Below, in pieces: positions 7,998 through 15,488 of a stretch of DNA of 41,377 nt. The notes under the pieces are model-generated. The model was not told the origin of the DNA. It worked only from the letters and a program-made list of their open reading frames with translations, and ran no database searches. Location: positions 1-41,377 of the forward strand of contig CAZSAC010000011.1 in NCBI GenBank assembly GCA_964604875.1. The letters are read 5' to 3'. Made by a program: the position numbers and the translations under genes. This DNA is from JAVVSR01 sp964604875 (lineage in GTDB: Bacteria; Bacillota; Clostridia; Christensenellales; CAG-917). Numbering within the stretch: position 1 is the stretch's first letter; every line of letters starts with the position of its first letter.

Positions 7998-9047
7998 ATG
8001 GCAGAAGATAAATTAATAAGGTTACTTGCGCTATGCGAAAAGGTTAACGCATCTGATTTACACTTAAAGGCGGGGCACGCTCCTGTTGCCCGTGTCAACG
8101 GGGTTTTGAAAGAAATCGACGACGAAATTTTTGATAATAAAACCATTATAAGCTATTTGGAACGCATTTTGACTGAACATCAAAAAGAGGAGTTTGGCGT
8201 TCATCAAGACGTTGACAGCTCTTTTACGGTTGACGACCACCGTTATCGTTGCAACGCTTATTGCGACGTCGGGGGCTATTCCCTTTCTATCAGAAGCATA
8301 AAAAACCGTTTATCCGATTTTAGGACGTTGGGTATTCCCGAGGTTTTCAGGCAAGTCGTTAAACAAAAAAGCGGTTTGATTTTGATTACGGGTCCGACAG
8401 GAAGCGGAAAATCGACAACGCTTGCCAGCTTAATAAACTATTTAAACGAAAATGCAACGGCGCATATTATAACCATTGAAGACCCGATTGAATACGTCTA
8501 TGAGTCTAAGCGTTGCTTAATCACTCAGCGGGAAATCGGCAGAGATGCGTCAGGCTTTTCACGCGCCTTGCACGCTTGCTTAAGACAAGACCCAGACGTG
8601 ATTCTAATCGGCGAGCTTAGAGATTTGGAAACCATTCAAACCGCATTGTCCGCCGCAGAAACAGGACACTTGGTTTTGTCAACGCTTCATACAAACAGCG
8701 CCGAAAACTCTATCGATAGGATTGTTGACGTTTTCCCGCCCGAACAACAAGCCCAAATCCGTACGCAGCTTTCTATGGTTTTGTTGGCGGTTATGTCGCA
8801 ACAGCTTGTACCTACTGTTGACGGAAAACGCGTGCTCGCCTCTGAAGTTATGATTTGTAATTCCGCAATCAAAAACATCATCAGAAGCGGTAAAACCCAA
8901 CAAATTACCAACACCTTGATGACGTCTAAAACCACGGGTATGTATTCGATGGACCAAAGCTTGGAACAGCTTTACCATATGGGCAGAATCAGTATGGAAA
9001 GCTATCAGATGTACGCCTCCCAGTTGGGGAACAAACCCAGAGGATAA
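7998..9047 (+). CDS. pilT: PilT-type retraction ATPase
   Basis: A cytoplasmic hexameric ATPase of the type IV pilus/type II secretion superfamily; PilT powers pilus retraction. The N-terminal PAS-like part begins with NASDLHLKAGHAPVARVNG. The Walker A GPTGSGKST lies at about residues 132-140, and the Asp box IITIEDPIEYVY, Walker B DVILIGELRD and His box LSTLHTNSAE follow. AIRNLIRE-like IKNIIRSGKTQQI near the C-terminus is the retraction motif region. The length of 349 residues is normal for PilT. No pilin, PilB, PilC or prepilin peptidase gene lies in the window, so its partners must be elsewhere. Confidence 0.92.
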   Translation: MAEDKLIRLLALCEKVNASDLHLKAGHAPVARVNGVLKEIDDEIFDNKTIISYLERILTEHQKEEFGVHQDVDSSFTVDDHRYRCNAYCDVGGYSLSIRSIKNRLSDFRTLGIPEVFRQVVKQKSGLILITGPTGSGKSTTLASLINYLNENATAHIITIEDPIEYVYESKRCLITQREIGRDASGFSRALHACLRQDPDVILIGELRDLETIQTALSAAETGHLVLSTLHTNSAENSIDRIVDVFPPEQQAQIRTQLSMVLLAVMSQQLVPTVDGKRVLASEVMICNSAIKNIIRSGKTQQITNTLMTSKTTGMYSMDQSLEQLYHMGRISMESYQMYASQLGNKPRG

Positions 9048-9066
9048 TTTTCATAAGAATTTAGTG

Positions 9067-9095
9067 TTGTTTTTAAACAAAAGCCGTGATATACT
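9067..9095 (+). promoter_or_regulatory. Promoter of the DUF2804 gene
   Basis: TTGTTT (9067-9072), 17 bases, TATACT (9090-9095). This excludes start codons at 9086. Transcription would begin near 9102. Confidence 0.5.
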
Positions 9096-9136
9096 TTAGG
9101 TATATGAATAAGGAGGGTGGCTTTTGCCGATTTGCT

Positions 9137-10156
9137 ATGCAAAAACAAAACGAAATTACCAAGCAAACTAAACTTTTAAACGACGACGGCACTCTAAACG
9201 AAATCGGTTGGTGCAGACATAATCTTTTTGAATACAACCGCGAGGCTATTTCTGCTCCGAAATCACGCATAAAGGAGTGGGATTTTTATCAGGTTGGAAG
9301 CCGAGAAGGTATGGTTCAAATCAATTTTTTCAATATATCCTTGGCGTCGGCGGCAACGGTGACCTATGTCAACTTCAAAACGGGCGAGGTGGTAAAAGAC
9401 GTGATTTTGTATTTGGGGACAATCAACCGTTTCCCAGTAAACAGAAACGGAGAACAACCCTACAGCTTTGAACATCGTGATAAGAAAAATAAAAAATATA
9501 TGCTTTTGGAAAACTGCGGTGATAAACGCCGATTGTATTTTAAAAGCGATATAATCGAGGCGGATTTTACGCTTCAAAACAATCCTCAAAACGAAAGTAT
9601 AACTATTGTTACGCCTTTTAAAAATAAGACAAGATTTTTCTTGACAAATAAAATAAACTGTATGCCTGCCGAGGGCTTTGTAAAGTTTTCGGACAAAACG
9701 GTGGAATTTAAGGGCGAAGAGGTTTTCGGCGTGTTGGACTGGGGCAGAGGTCCTTGGCAACACAAAAACTTTTGGTTTTGGGGAAACGGCTCAAAATGGA
9801 TTGACGGCAAGCTGTTTGGGTTTGAGATTACTTGGGGCATAGGTATAGAGGACAACGCAACTGAAACCGCCTTATTCTATGACGGAAAGTGCCATAAGCT
9901 GGGGAAGGTCGACGTGGAGTATCAGCCCGATGGCAGATGGATGGAGCCTTGGAAATTCCACGAGGAAAACGGTAGGTTTGAGCTTACGATGACGCCGTTT
10001 TACGACAATAAGGACGGCATTATCGTTGGATGCGTGGGGATGAAAACACATCAAGTCCACGGAATATGGAACGGTACCGTCACGCTTGACGACGGTACGG
10101 TTTTAGAAATTAAGGATATGTACGCATTTTGCGAAAAGGTTTACAACAAGTGGTAA
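9137..10156 (+). CDS. DUF2804 family protein
   Basis: The 339-residue product matches the DUF2804 family, whose biochemical role I do not know. Recognisable are an N-terminal LLNDDGTLNEIGWCRHNL and the highly conserved VFGVLDWGRGPWQHKNFWFWGNGS. Around these are many beta-strand-like, Trp/Phe-rich segments, and there is no signal peptide. ATG 9137 is chosen because family members begin close to this point and because AGGAGG at 9111-9116 would otherwise be translated as part of the protein (KEGG). The spacing to 9137 is unusually long (about 20 bases), although a GGC/GCC mini-hairpin lies between. ATG 9104, only 8 bases after the -10, is the alternative (leaderless) start. A terminator follows the gene. 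Confidence 0.75.
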   Translation: MQKQNEITKQTKLLNDDGTLNEIGWCRHNLFEYNREAISAPKSRIKEWDFYQVGSREGMVQINFFNISLASAATVTYVNFKTGEVVKDVILYLGTINRFPVNRNGEQPYSFEHRDKKNKKYMLLENCGDKRRLYFKSDIIEADFTLQNNPQNESITIVTPFKNKTRFFLTNKINCMPAEGFVKFSDKTVEFKGEEVFGVLDWGRGPWQHKNFWFWGNGSKWIDGKLFGFEITWGIGIEDNATETALFYDGKCHKLGKVDVEYQPDGRWMEPWKFHEENGRFELTMTPFYDNKDGIIVGCVGMKTHQVHGIWNGTVTLDDGTVLEIKDMYAFCEKVYNKW

Positions 10157-10164
10157 TAAAATAC

Positions 10165-10196
10165 AAACCGCCTTTTTAAGCAGAGGCGGTTTTTTT
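10165..10196 (+). terminator. Terminator after the DUF2804 gene
   Basis: AAACCGCCT (10165-10173) pairs with AGGCGGTTT (10184-10192) around a 10-base loop, followed by a T-run to 10196. Confidence 0.88.
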
Positions 10197-10229
10197 ATGC
10201 AAAGAAACGGCTATACGGTATGGTTTCTC

Positions 10230-10258
10230 TTGAAAAACTTTTTAAGCTGTGTTAATAT
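10230..10258 (+). promoter_or_regulatory. Promoter of rhaB-rhaD
   Basis: TTGAAA (10230-10235), 17 bases, TAATAT (10253-10258). The rhaB ATG is only 9 bases downstream, predicting a leader of about 0-3 bases. Confidence 0.6.
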
Positions 10259-10267
10259 TAAAACGAT

Positions 10268-11593
10268 ATGAAAAACAACAACGAAACAAAATTTTATTTG
10301 GCAATCGACTTAGGCGCAGGCAGTGGCAGGCATATTGTGGGTTATGTCGAAAACGGCGTGATACGTCAAGACGAGGTATACCGTTTCCAGAATGCAATGA
10401 AAGAGGAACACGGCAATTTGGTTTGGGATATAGACTATTTATTTGCCGAGATAAAAAAAGGCATAAAAGAGGCGTTTTTCAGGTATCCACGCATTGAAAG
10501 CCTTGCTATAGATACGTGGGGCGTGGACTATGTTTTGCTTAAGGGCGACAAGGAGATTTTGCCTTGTTTTGGTTATCGTGACGCGCGTATGGACGCCGTG
10601 TTGAAGGACGTCCACAATATAACACCGTTTGAATTTTTATATTCTAAGACGGGGATTCAGTTTGCGCCGTACAATTCGGTTTATCAGCTGTATGCGGATA
10701 AAATTGCATGCAGGCTCGACAATGCCGATACCTTTTTGATGATGCCGGAATATTTTTCTTATAAGCTGACGGGCAAAATGAAAAAGGAATATACGATTGC
10801 AACCACAACGGGCTTGGTCAACGCTCAAACAAAAGAGTTCGACAATGAAATAATTGACAAGCTAGGCTTTAAAAAATGCTTGTTTAAACCACTTTCGAAA
10901 GCGGGCGATTTTGTGGGATTTTTGAAAGGCGAAATTGCAAAAGAGGTAGGCGGGCAGACGGAGGTTAGGTTTTGCGCCTCGCACGATACGGCAAGCGCGT
11001 TTGAGGGTATACAATTTGAAGACGACGCAATTTTTATTTCCAGCGGTACTTGGTCGTTGGTGGGCGCAAAGATAGCGTCTCCGATAACGTCAGAGCAAAG
11101 CCTTTTGGCAAACTTTGCAAACGAAGGCGGAGTAGGCTATATTCGATTTTTGAAAAACATAACGGGAATGTGGATAAATTCAAATTTGAAAGAGGAATAT
11201 AATTTAGGGTTTACCGAGATGACAGAGCTTGCAAAAACCAGCGATTTTTTGGGGATATTCGACGTAAACGATATTTGCTTTACTGCGCCGAAATCTATGA
11301 CCAAGGCAATAGAAAATTGGTTTATAGCTCATAATCAATCCGCGCCAAAAAACCGCGCCGACTATATTTTGGCGGCGTATAGGTCGTTGGCATACGCGTA
11401 TAAAAATACCATAGCCGAAATAGAAAAAATTACGAACAAGGCTTATAAAAAAGTGTATATTGCAGGGGGTGGCGCAAAAAACGAAATTATCAACGCATTA
11501 ACCCAAGAATACACAAAAAAAGAAGTTGTAGCTTTAGCGGTCGAAGCGACAGCATTGGGTAATCTAAAAACACAAATTGACATTAAAGCATAG
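10268..11593 (+). CDS. rhaB: Rhamnulokinase
   Basis: Phosphorylates L-rhamnulose at C1 with ATP. The protein has the FGGY/hexokinase-fold phosphate-1 loop YLAIDLGAGSGRHI at residues 9-22, then ESLAIDTWGVDYVLL, FGYRDARMD, and the second-domain ASHDTASAF and FISSGTWSLVG. IAGGGAKN near the C-terminus is the adenosine loop. WGVDY and SGTWSL point to rhamnulokinase rather than glycerol or xylulose kinase. At 441 residues it is somewhat shorter than enterobacterial RhaB. The ATG has no ribosome binding site and lies just after a -10 box; no alternative start exists before the P-loop. It is followed after 50 bases by rhaD. No rhamnose isomerase gene is in the window. Confidence 0.92.
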   Translation: MKNNNETKFYLAIDLGAGSGRHIVGYVENGVIRQDEVYRFQNAMKEEHGNLVWDIDYLFAEIKKGIKEAFFRYPRIESLAIDTWGVDYVLLKGDKEILPCFGYRDARMDAVLKDVHNITPFEFLYSKTGIQFAPYNSVYQLYADKIACRLDNADTFLMMPEYFSYKLTGKMKKEYTIATTTGLVNAQTKEFDNEIIDKLGFKKCLFKPLSKAGDFVGFLKGEIAKEVGGQTEVRFCASHDTASAFEGIQFEDDAIFISSGTWSLVGAKIASPITSEQSLLANFANEGGVGYIRFLKNITGMWINSNLKEEYNLGFTEMTELAKTSDFLGIFDVNDICFTAPKSMTKAIENWFIAHNQSAPKNRADYILAAYRSLAYAYKNTIAEIEKITNKAYKKVYIAGGGAKNEIINALTQEYTKKEVVALAVEATALGNLKTQIDIKA

Positions 11594-11643
11594 TTTAAAA
11601 TATAAAAAAATTTAATAAAGCCTATATTTAGGTTGGAGGACAT

Positions 11644-12459
11644 ATGAAGGATATAAAAACAGCGCCGTTTTTAACAGAACTATCAAAGACCATATCAAAT
11701 ATGTATCGTCAAGGCTGGGACGAGCGAAACGGAGGAAATATTTCTGTTTTATTGGACGAAAAGGAAGTTGCAAAATATTTGGACTTAACAAACGTTATCC
11801 GTGAGATACCCACAAATTTTGACGCAAAACAACTTGCGGGACAAATTTTTATCGTGACGGGAACGGGGAAATATTTTAAGAACGTCGAAGCCGACCCCGA
11901 AAATAATTTGGGCATTATCAGAATTTCCAACTGTGGGAAATTTGCCGAGCTTTTGTGGGGGTATTCGGACGGAGGGAAATTTACAAGTGAGTTGCCGGCG
12001 CATTTAATGAGCCATATTTCTAGGCTTGCCGTCAATCCCCAAAATAGGGTTATTATGCACACTCATCCGACCTATACCATTGCAATGAATGCGGTATGTC
12101 CGATTGACGAAAACGATTTTACGCACAAGCTTTGGCAAACTAACACCGAGGCGATTGTGGTTTTCCCCGACGGCGTTGGAATGTTGCCTTGGATGGTTTG
12201 CGGTACAAACGAAATTGGCGAAGCCACGGCAAAAAAAATGAAAGAGTTTAGGATTGTTGTTTGGGCAAATCACGGCATATACGGCGCGGGGAAGGATTTG
12301 GACGAGGCTTTCGGACTTATTGAAACCGTTGAAAAAACCGCGCAAATTTATATGCTTTCGTACAATGCGCCCAACCTAAACGTTATTCCCGATGAAGGGC
12401 TTTTAAGGCTGGCGGAATCCTTTAAGGTTACGCCTAAGGCGGGCATTTTAAAAATATAA
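11644..12459 (+). CDS. rhaD: Rhamnulose-1-phosphate aldolase
   Basis: A class II, zinc-dependent aldolase that splits L-rhamnulose 1-phosphate into dihydroxyacetone phosphate and L-lactaldehyde. Zinc ligands are H139 and H141 in VIMHTHPT and H210 in WANHGIYG. TSELPAHLMSH contains the conserved glutamate and VVFPDGVGMLPWMVCGTNEIG is a RhaD signature. It is 271 residues long, like the E. coli enzyme, to which it aligns closely from memory. GGAGGACAT precedes the ATG. The dihydroxyacetone phosphate product enters the triose pool served by tpiA. Confidence 0.95.
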   Translation: MKDIKTAPFLTELSKTISNMYRQGWDERNGGNISVLLDEKEVAKYLDLTNVIREIPTNFDAKQLAGQIFIVTGTGKYFKNVEADPENNLGIIRISNCGKFAELLWGYSDGGKFTSELPAHLMSHISRLAVNPQNRVIMHTHPTYTIAMNAVCPIDENDFTHKLWQTNTEAIVVFPDGVGMLPWMVCGTNEIGEATAKKMKEFRIVVWANHGIYGAGKDLDEAFGLIETVEKTAQIYMLSYNAPNLNVIPDEGLLRLAESFKVTPKAGILKI

Positions 12460-12468
12460 GCCTAATAG

Positions 12469-12501
12469 TTGCCTCTTGCGATTATGACTAGCAAACGGCA
12501 A
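12469..12501 (+). terminator. Imperfect hairpin after rhaD, possible weak terminator
   Basis: TTGCC-tc-TTGC (12469-12479) pairs with GCAA-ac-GGCAA (12491-12501), leaving a 2x2 internal loop. It is followed by TTTGT only. It sits between rhaD and the sigma-factor operon. Confidence 0.35.
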
Positions 12502-12525
12502 TTTGTATATAATACTCTTGCGAAG

Positions 12526-12562
12526 TTTTCAATTTTTTTTAAATTGTCAAACAAAATTGAAA
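12526..12562. other. AT-rich inverted repeat in the sigma-factor leader
   Basis: TTTCAATTTT (12527-12536) and AAAATTGAAA (12553-12562) form a perfect 10-base inverted repeat separated by 16 bases, 46 bases before the sigma gene. It could be a regulator site or an mRNA hairpin. The 12460-12608 region also holds TATAAT at 12508-12513 without a convincing -35. Confidence 0.4.
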
Positions 12563-12585
12563 TTATATTTGTTATTAATAGTGAA

Positions 12586-12612
12586 ATGAACTTAAATAAG
12601 AAAGCGAAATGA
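12586..12612 (+). CDS. Eight-codon leader mini-ORF before the sigma gene
   Basis: ATG 12586 reads MNLNKKAK and stops at TGA 12610-12612, which overlaps the sigma-factor ATG (12609) as ATGA. The mini-ORF start (GAAATGAACTTAA) is a near copy of the sigma start (GAAATGAACCTAA), 23 bases apart. Whether it is translated is unknown; it has no obvious ribosome binding site. Confidence 0.25.
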   Translation: MNLNKKAK

Positions 12613-13142
12613 ACCTAATCAAGCTGGAAAAGTATGTAAAAGCACTAAAGAAGGGCGATAGTTCCGCCTTCGATTCTTTGTACGACGATACTTACAAAGC
12701 GGTATATTTTACCATATACCGAGTCCTAAATGACAGACAACTTTCAGAGGACATTTTGCAAGAAGTTTATTTAACCGCTATAAAAAAAATAAACGCCTAT
12801 AACGAGGGGACAAATTTTATCGGGTGGCTTTTAACAATCGCTAAACGACTTGCTATAAACGAATACAACAAGCGACAACGGGAATATCCCGTAGACTTTT
12901 TGGAAAATGAAACGCTATACGGCGAGTATTATGTTGAGGATAAAACCGACACGGGTATTTTTGATATAGCTAAGCAAATTTTGCCCGATGACGAGCTGAA
13001 AATTGTGATGCTTTGCGCAATGTCGGGATACAAGCGACGAGAAGTGGCGCAAATTATGGCAATCCCCTTGCCGACGGTGACTTGGAAATATAATAACGCA
13101 TTAAAAAAACTTGAAAAATATTTAAAGGAGGCAGAAAAATGA
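12609..13142 (+). CDS. ECF-family RNA polymerase sigma factor
   Basis: A 177-residue sigma-70 family protein with only regions 2 and 4, as in extracytoplasmic-function sigma factors. Region 2 covers about residues 15-85 (AFDSLYDDTYKAVYFTIYRVLNDRQLSEDILQEVYLTA, then NFIGWLLTIAKRLAINEYNKR). Region 4 covers about 118-172 (LPDDELKIVMLCAMSGYKRREVAQIMAIPLPTVTWKYNNALKKLEKYL), with the helix-turn-helix at the end. It would direct RNA polymerase to a special promoter set, probably including its own. Its TGA overlaps the next ATG (ATGA). The ribosome binding site is poor (AAGAAAGCGA). The ECF subgroup is not recognised. Confidence 0.92.
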   Translation: MNLIKLEKYVKALKKGDSSAFDSLYDDTYKAVYFTIYRVLNDRQLSEDILQEVYLTAIKKINAYNEGTNFIGWLLTIAKRLAINEYNKRQREYPVDFLENETLYGEYYVEDKTDTGIFDIAKQILPDDELKIVMLCAMSGYKRREVAQIMAIPLPTVTWKYNNALKKLEKYLKEAEK

Positions 13143-14182
13143 AAAACATCGAAAAACAATTACAAATAGAAAGCAAAAATCTGCTTCCCAATGACGAGGT
13201 AAAGCAACGTATTAAAAGCGAGCTTTTTGTTGAAAGAACGGTTGACGTTAAAGCTCCTCTAAAAAATAAAATCCGCTATCGCAAGGTGTGGGTGAGCGCG
13301 GTGGCTGTGGTTATGGTTTTGGCTGTCGCGTTGGCGTGCGTAATTTATATGCTTCCAAATGACGACGATAAGGGCGGAAACCATAAACCCGGCGGAGGAG
13401 GAAACGGAACTTTGCCTCCCGTTATACAGGTTCCGTCCGTCACGAAACAAACCTACGTTTTCGGCGCATACTCGGCAGGTATATTATTGGGGTCGATTAC
13501 GGGTAATTTCGGCGGAGCAGCGGCGGCGGGCGACGTTGAAGAAAAGTTGGATATATTAGGCGTCAGCATCGAAATGGTGGATAGTTTAATGTCTGCGCCC
13601 CCCGTTGTCAGCGAAACGGAGTCGGACAGAGAAGGCTTTTCTCATAAGATGACTGTTTCACAGGCGGATTTGGGCGGGCAAGAAAAAACCTATGTCATCT
13701 ATTATAACGAGACTGCAGAAAAAGTCGAAGACGGCGAAATCGAAAGCACTTTTTCAGGTATAATTGTTATTAATAATAAAGAGTATGCGGTATACGGAGA
13801 ACGAGAGAAAGAGGATACCGAATACGAAATTAAAATGACAATAAAGTATGGCGACAATAAATATGTTGTTTTTGAACAGGAAATAGAAGAAAACGAGCAA
13901 AGTTATGAATATACTATTTATGAAAACGGAGTTCTTGAAAAATTTTCTATCGAGTGGGAGATAGGCGACTATAAATGTACCGAGGTGGAAATCGAACACA
14001 CCTCTAAAAACGAGGTTACTAAATTCAAATATAAGCTAAAGAATAACAGCACCACCATAGATGTCACAATAAAATTCAGCGATGAGACCTCCGATGTCGT
14101 AACAGTCTATTCGGAAAAAGAGAAGTATAAGTTTTCATATAAAAACGGGACAACGCAATATCGTCCCAAAGGAAACCACTAA
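13139..14182 (+). CDS. Probable membrane anti-sigma factor with unrecognised extracellular domain
   Basis: 347 residues, translationally coupled to the sigma gene. Residues 1-45 are charged and cytoplasmic, about 47-72 (WVSAVAVVMVLAVALACVIY) form one membrane helix, and 75-95 are a Gly/Pro linker. About 105-345 form an extracytoplasmic, acidic, beta-strand-rich domain. There is no HxxxCxxC zinc anti-sigma motif, so the anti-sigma role rests on position and topology, as in other ECF/anti-sigma pairs. The extracellular domain is clearly paralogous to the next gene. Matching blocks are SETESDREGF, FSGIIVINNKEYAVYGEREKE and EYTIYENG. A terminator follows the gene. Confidence 0.75.
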   Translation: MKNIEKQLQIESKNLLPNDEVKQRIKSELFVERTVDVKAPLKNKIRYRKVWVSAVAVVMVLAVALACVIYMLPNDDDKGGNHKPGGGGNGTLPPVIQVPSVTKQTYVFGAYSAGILLGSITGNFGGAAAAGDVEEKLDILGVSIEMVDSLMSAPPVVSETESDREGFSHKMTVSQADLGGQEKTYVIYYNETAEKVEDGEIESTFSGIIVINNKEYAVYGEREKEDTEYEIKMTIKYGDNKYVVFEQEIEENEQSYEYTIYENGVLEKFSIEWEIGDYKCTEVEIEHTSKNEVTKFKYKLKNNSTTIDVTIKFSDETSDVVTVYSEKEKYKFSYKNGTTQYRPKGNH

Positions 14183-14191
14183 GCGATATTA

Positions 14192-14227
14192 AAAAGATTT
14201 GGCAAAAAGTCAAATCTTTTTTTATTT
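14192..14227 (+). terminator. Terminator between anti-sigma and lipoprotein genes
   Basis: AAAAGATTTG (14192-14201) and CAAATCTTTT (14211-14220), with a 9-base loop, run into a T-rich tail to 14227. The lipoprotein therefore probably has its own promoter in 14228-14280; I do not see a convincing one. Confidence 0.75.
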
Positions 14228-14292
14228 TACCAACAATTTGGAAATTTCGATTGTTAGTATTTATGAAAAACAAAAAATAGGAGGTCACTTCA

Positions 14293-15372
14293 ATGAAAAA
14301 CAAAATTATAATTACGGTGGCGCTTGTATTCGTAATGGCGATAGGAATGGTGGCTTGCGTAACACCGTTTACACCTAACAACATCAAAACAGAGGGAAAG
14401 ACAGACAGCGCATTATTATTGGGAGCTGTGTCTTCAGGAATGATTCTAAACAATATTGGCGGAGCGGCGGGCAATGCAACGGCGATGACCGATGAGGAAC
14501 AACCCACAGAGCCCACACAACCGACAGAGCCCACACAACCGACAGAGCCCACACAACCGACAGAGCCCACACAACCCACAGAACCCACACAGCCGACAGA
14601 GCCCACACAACCGACAGAGCCGACTCAACCGACGGAACCTACAACACCCGAAACCCCAGTTGACGAAGACTATTTGAAGGTTAAAGAATACATTTCGATG
14701 ATTGACGGTTTCCTAGCTTCTAATCCGATAACCGCAACCGAAACTGCCAGCGATAGAGAGGGCTATGCTAAAAAGTTGGTTATGTCCAGCGCAGATATCG
14801 AGGGAAACACCTATACCTACACCTTATATTTTAACGAAGTGCTTTTATCTCAAGAAGCTGAAGATGACGACGAAGCCGAGGCTGAACTCGAACAAGAATA
14901 TGAACTCAATGGAATTTTGATTATCGACGGTAAGGAGTATGAGTTTATCGGAGAAAAAGAAATCGAAGAGGGCGAATACGAGGTTTGCGTGACAGCGAAA
15001 ATCGACGAAAATACCTATGTTAAGATGAAACAGGAAATCGAAGGCGAGGAACAAGAGTTTGTATACACCGTCGTAAAAAATGGCAAGGTTGTAGACCGTA
15101 TGAAAATTGAAATCGAAAACACCACTAATATGGCAAAGGTTGAGATGAAATACCAAAGCAACGGCGTCGAGAAAAGATTGGAATTCAAAAAGCATACAAG
15201 CGCAAGCGGAAAAACCTTTATTGAAATCAAATCCTTGACAGACGGCACCAAAGAAAGCATTAAGGTTTTCATTGAAAACGTCAACGGAGAAGAAACCTAC
15301 CGTATAGTAAAAGGCGACCAATCCGAATACTGCCATAAAGCGCATGGAAAATGCGATTCTGATGATGATTAA
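14293..15372 (+). CDS. Lipoprotein with PTEPTQ repeat stalk and anti-sigma-like domain
   Basis: 359 residues after an excellent AGGAGGT site. Residues 1-22 are a lipoprotein signal ending in MVAC, with Cys22 as the predicted lipidated residue. Residues 71-118 are eight tandem Pro-Thr-Glu-Pro-Thr-Gln units, likely a rigid or wall-spanning stalk. Residues about 125-350 form an acidic beta-rich domain paralogous to the extracellular part of the preceding membrane protein: TETASDREGYAKK, LNGILIIDGKEYEFIGEKEIEEGEYE and FVYTVVKNG match SETESDREGFSHK, FSGIIVINNKEYAVYGEREKEDTEYE and YEYTIYENG. The short stretch before the stalk (ALLLGAVSSGMILNNIGGAAG) also matches the anti-sigma protein. No known domain is recognised. 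It may modulate or share the ligand of the anti-sigma sensor. Confidence 0.8.
   Translation: MKNKIIITVALVFVMAIGMVACVTPFTPNNIKTEGKTDSALLLGAVSSGMILNNIGGAAGNATAMTDEEQPTEPTQPTEPTQPTEPTQPTEPTQPTEPTQPTEPTQPTEPTQPTEPTTPETPVDEDYLKVKEYISMIDGFLASNPITATETASDREGYAKKLVMSSADIEGNTYTYTLYFNEVLLSQEAEDDDEAEAELEQEYELNGILIIDGKEYEFIGEKEIEEGEYEVCVTAKIDENTYVKMKQEIEGEEQEFVYTVVKNGKVVDRMKIEIENTTNMAKVEMKYQSNGVEKRLEFKKHTSASGKTFIEIKSLTDGTKESIKVFIENVNGEETYRIVKGDQSEYCHKAHGKCDSDDD
14503..14646 (+). repeat. Eight tandem 18-bp coding repeats (PTEPTQ)
   Basis: Eight consecutive 18-base units of the form CCGACAGAGCCCACACAA, with third-position variants in units 5, 7 and 8. They lie inside the lipoprotein gene. The near-identity of units 2-4 and 6 suggests recent expansion by slippage. 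There are no spacers, so this is not CRISPR. Confidence 0.95.
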
Positions 15373-15404
15373 GCGTTATTCTTCTTCCTTATTATAATAA
15401 AAAG

Positions 15405-15430
15405 CGTTCCGAGAAATCGGAACGTTTTTT
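15405..15430 (+). terminator. Terminator after the lipoprotein gene
   Basis: CGTTCCGA (15405-15412), loop GAAA, TCGGAACG (15417-15424), followed by six T. A textbook intrinsic terminator. Confidence 0.92.
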
Positions 15431-15453
15431 ATTGAAGAAAAATAAACAATATA

Positions 15454-15482
15454 TTGAAGTAAATTGTTTTTGGTGGTAAAAT
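15454..15482 (+). promoter_or_regulatory. Promoter of the asparaginase gene
   Basis: TTGAAG (15454-15459), 17 bases, TAAAAT (15477-15482). The ATG at 15489 starts 6 bases after the -10, so the transcript would begin at or next to the start codon. Confidence 0.55.
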
Positions 15483-15488
15483 AAAAAT

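Noticed and set aside
9263..9763. Long open frame on the minus strand inside the DUF2804 gene
   Set aside because: It lacks a ribosome binding site and recognisable motifs and lies opposite a clearly conserved coding frame.
14503..14646. CRISPR-like array of short repeats
   Set aside because: Units are 18 bases, contiguous, without spacers, and encode PTEPTQ in the lipoprotein frame; open frames on the other strand (Val-Gly-Cys repeats) are mirror images of this repeat.
14845..15345. Long hydrophobic open frame on the minus strand inside the lipoprotein gene
   Set aside because: Its Phe/Leu richness is the antisense of Glu/Lys codons in the acidic lipoprotein domain; no start signals.
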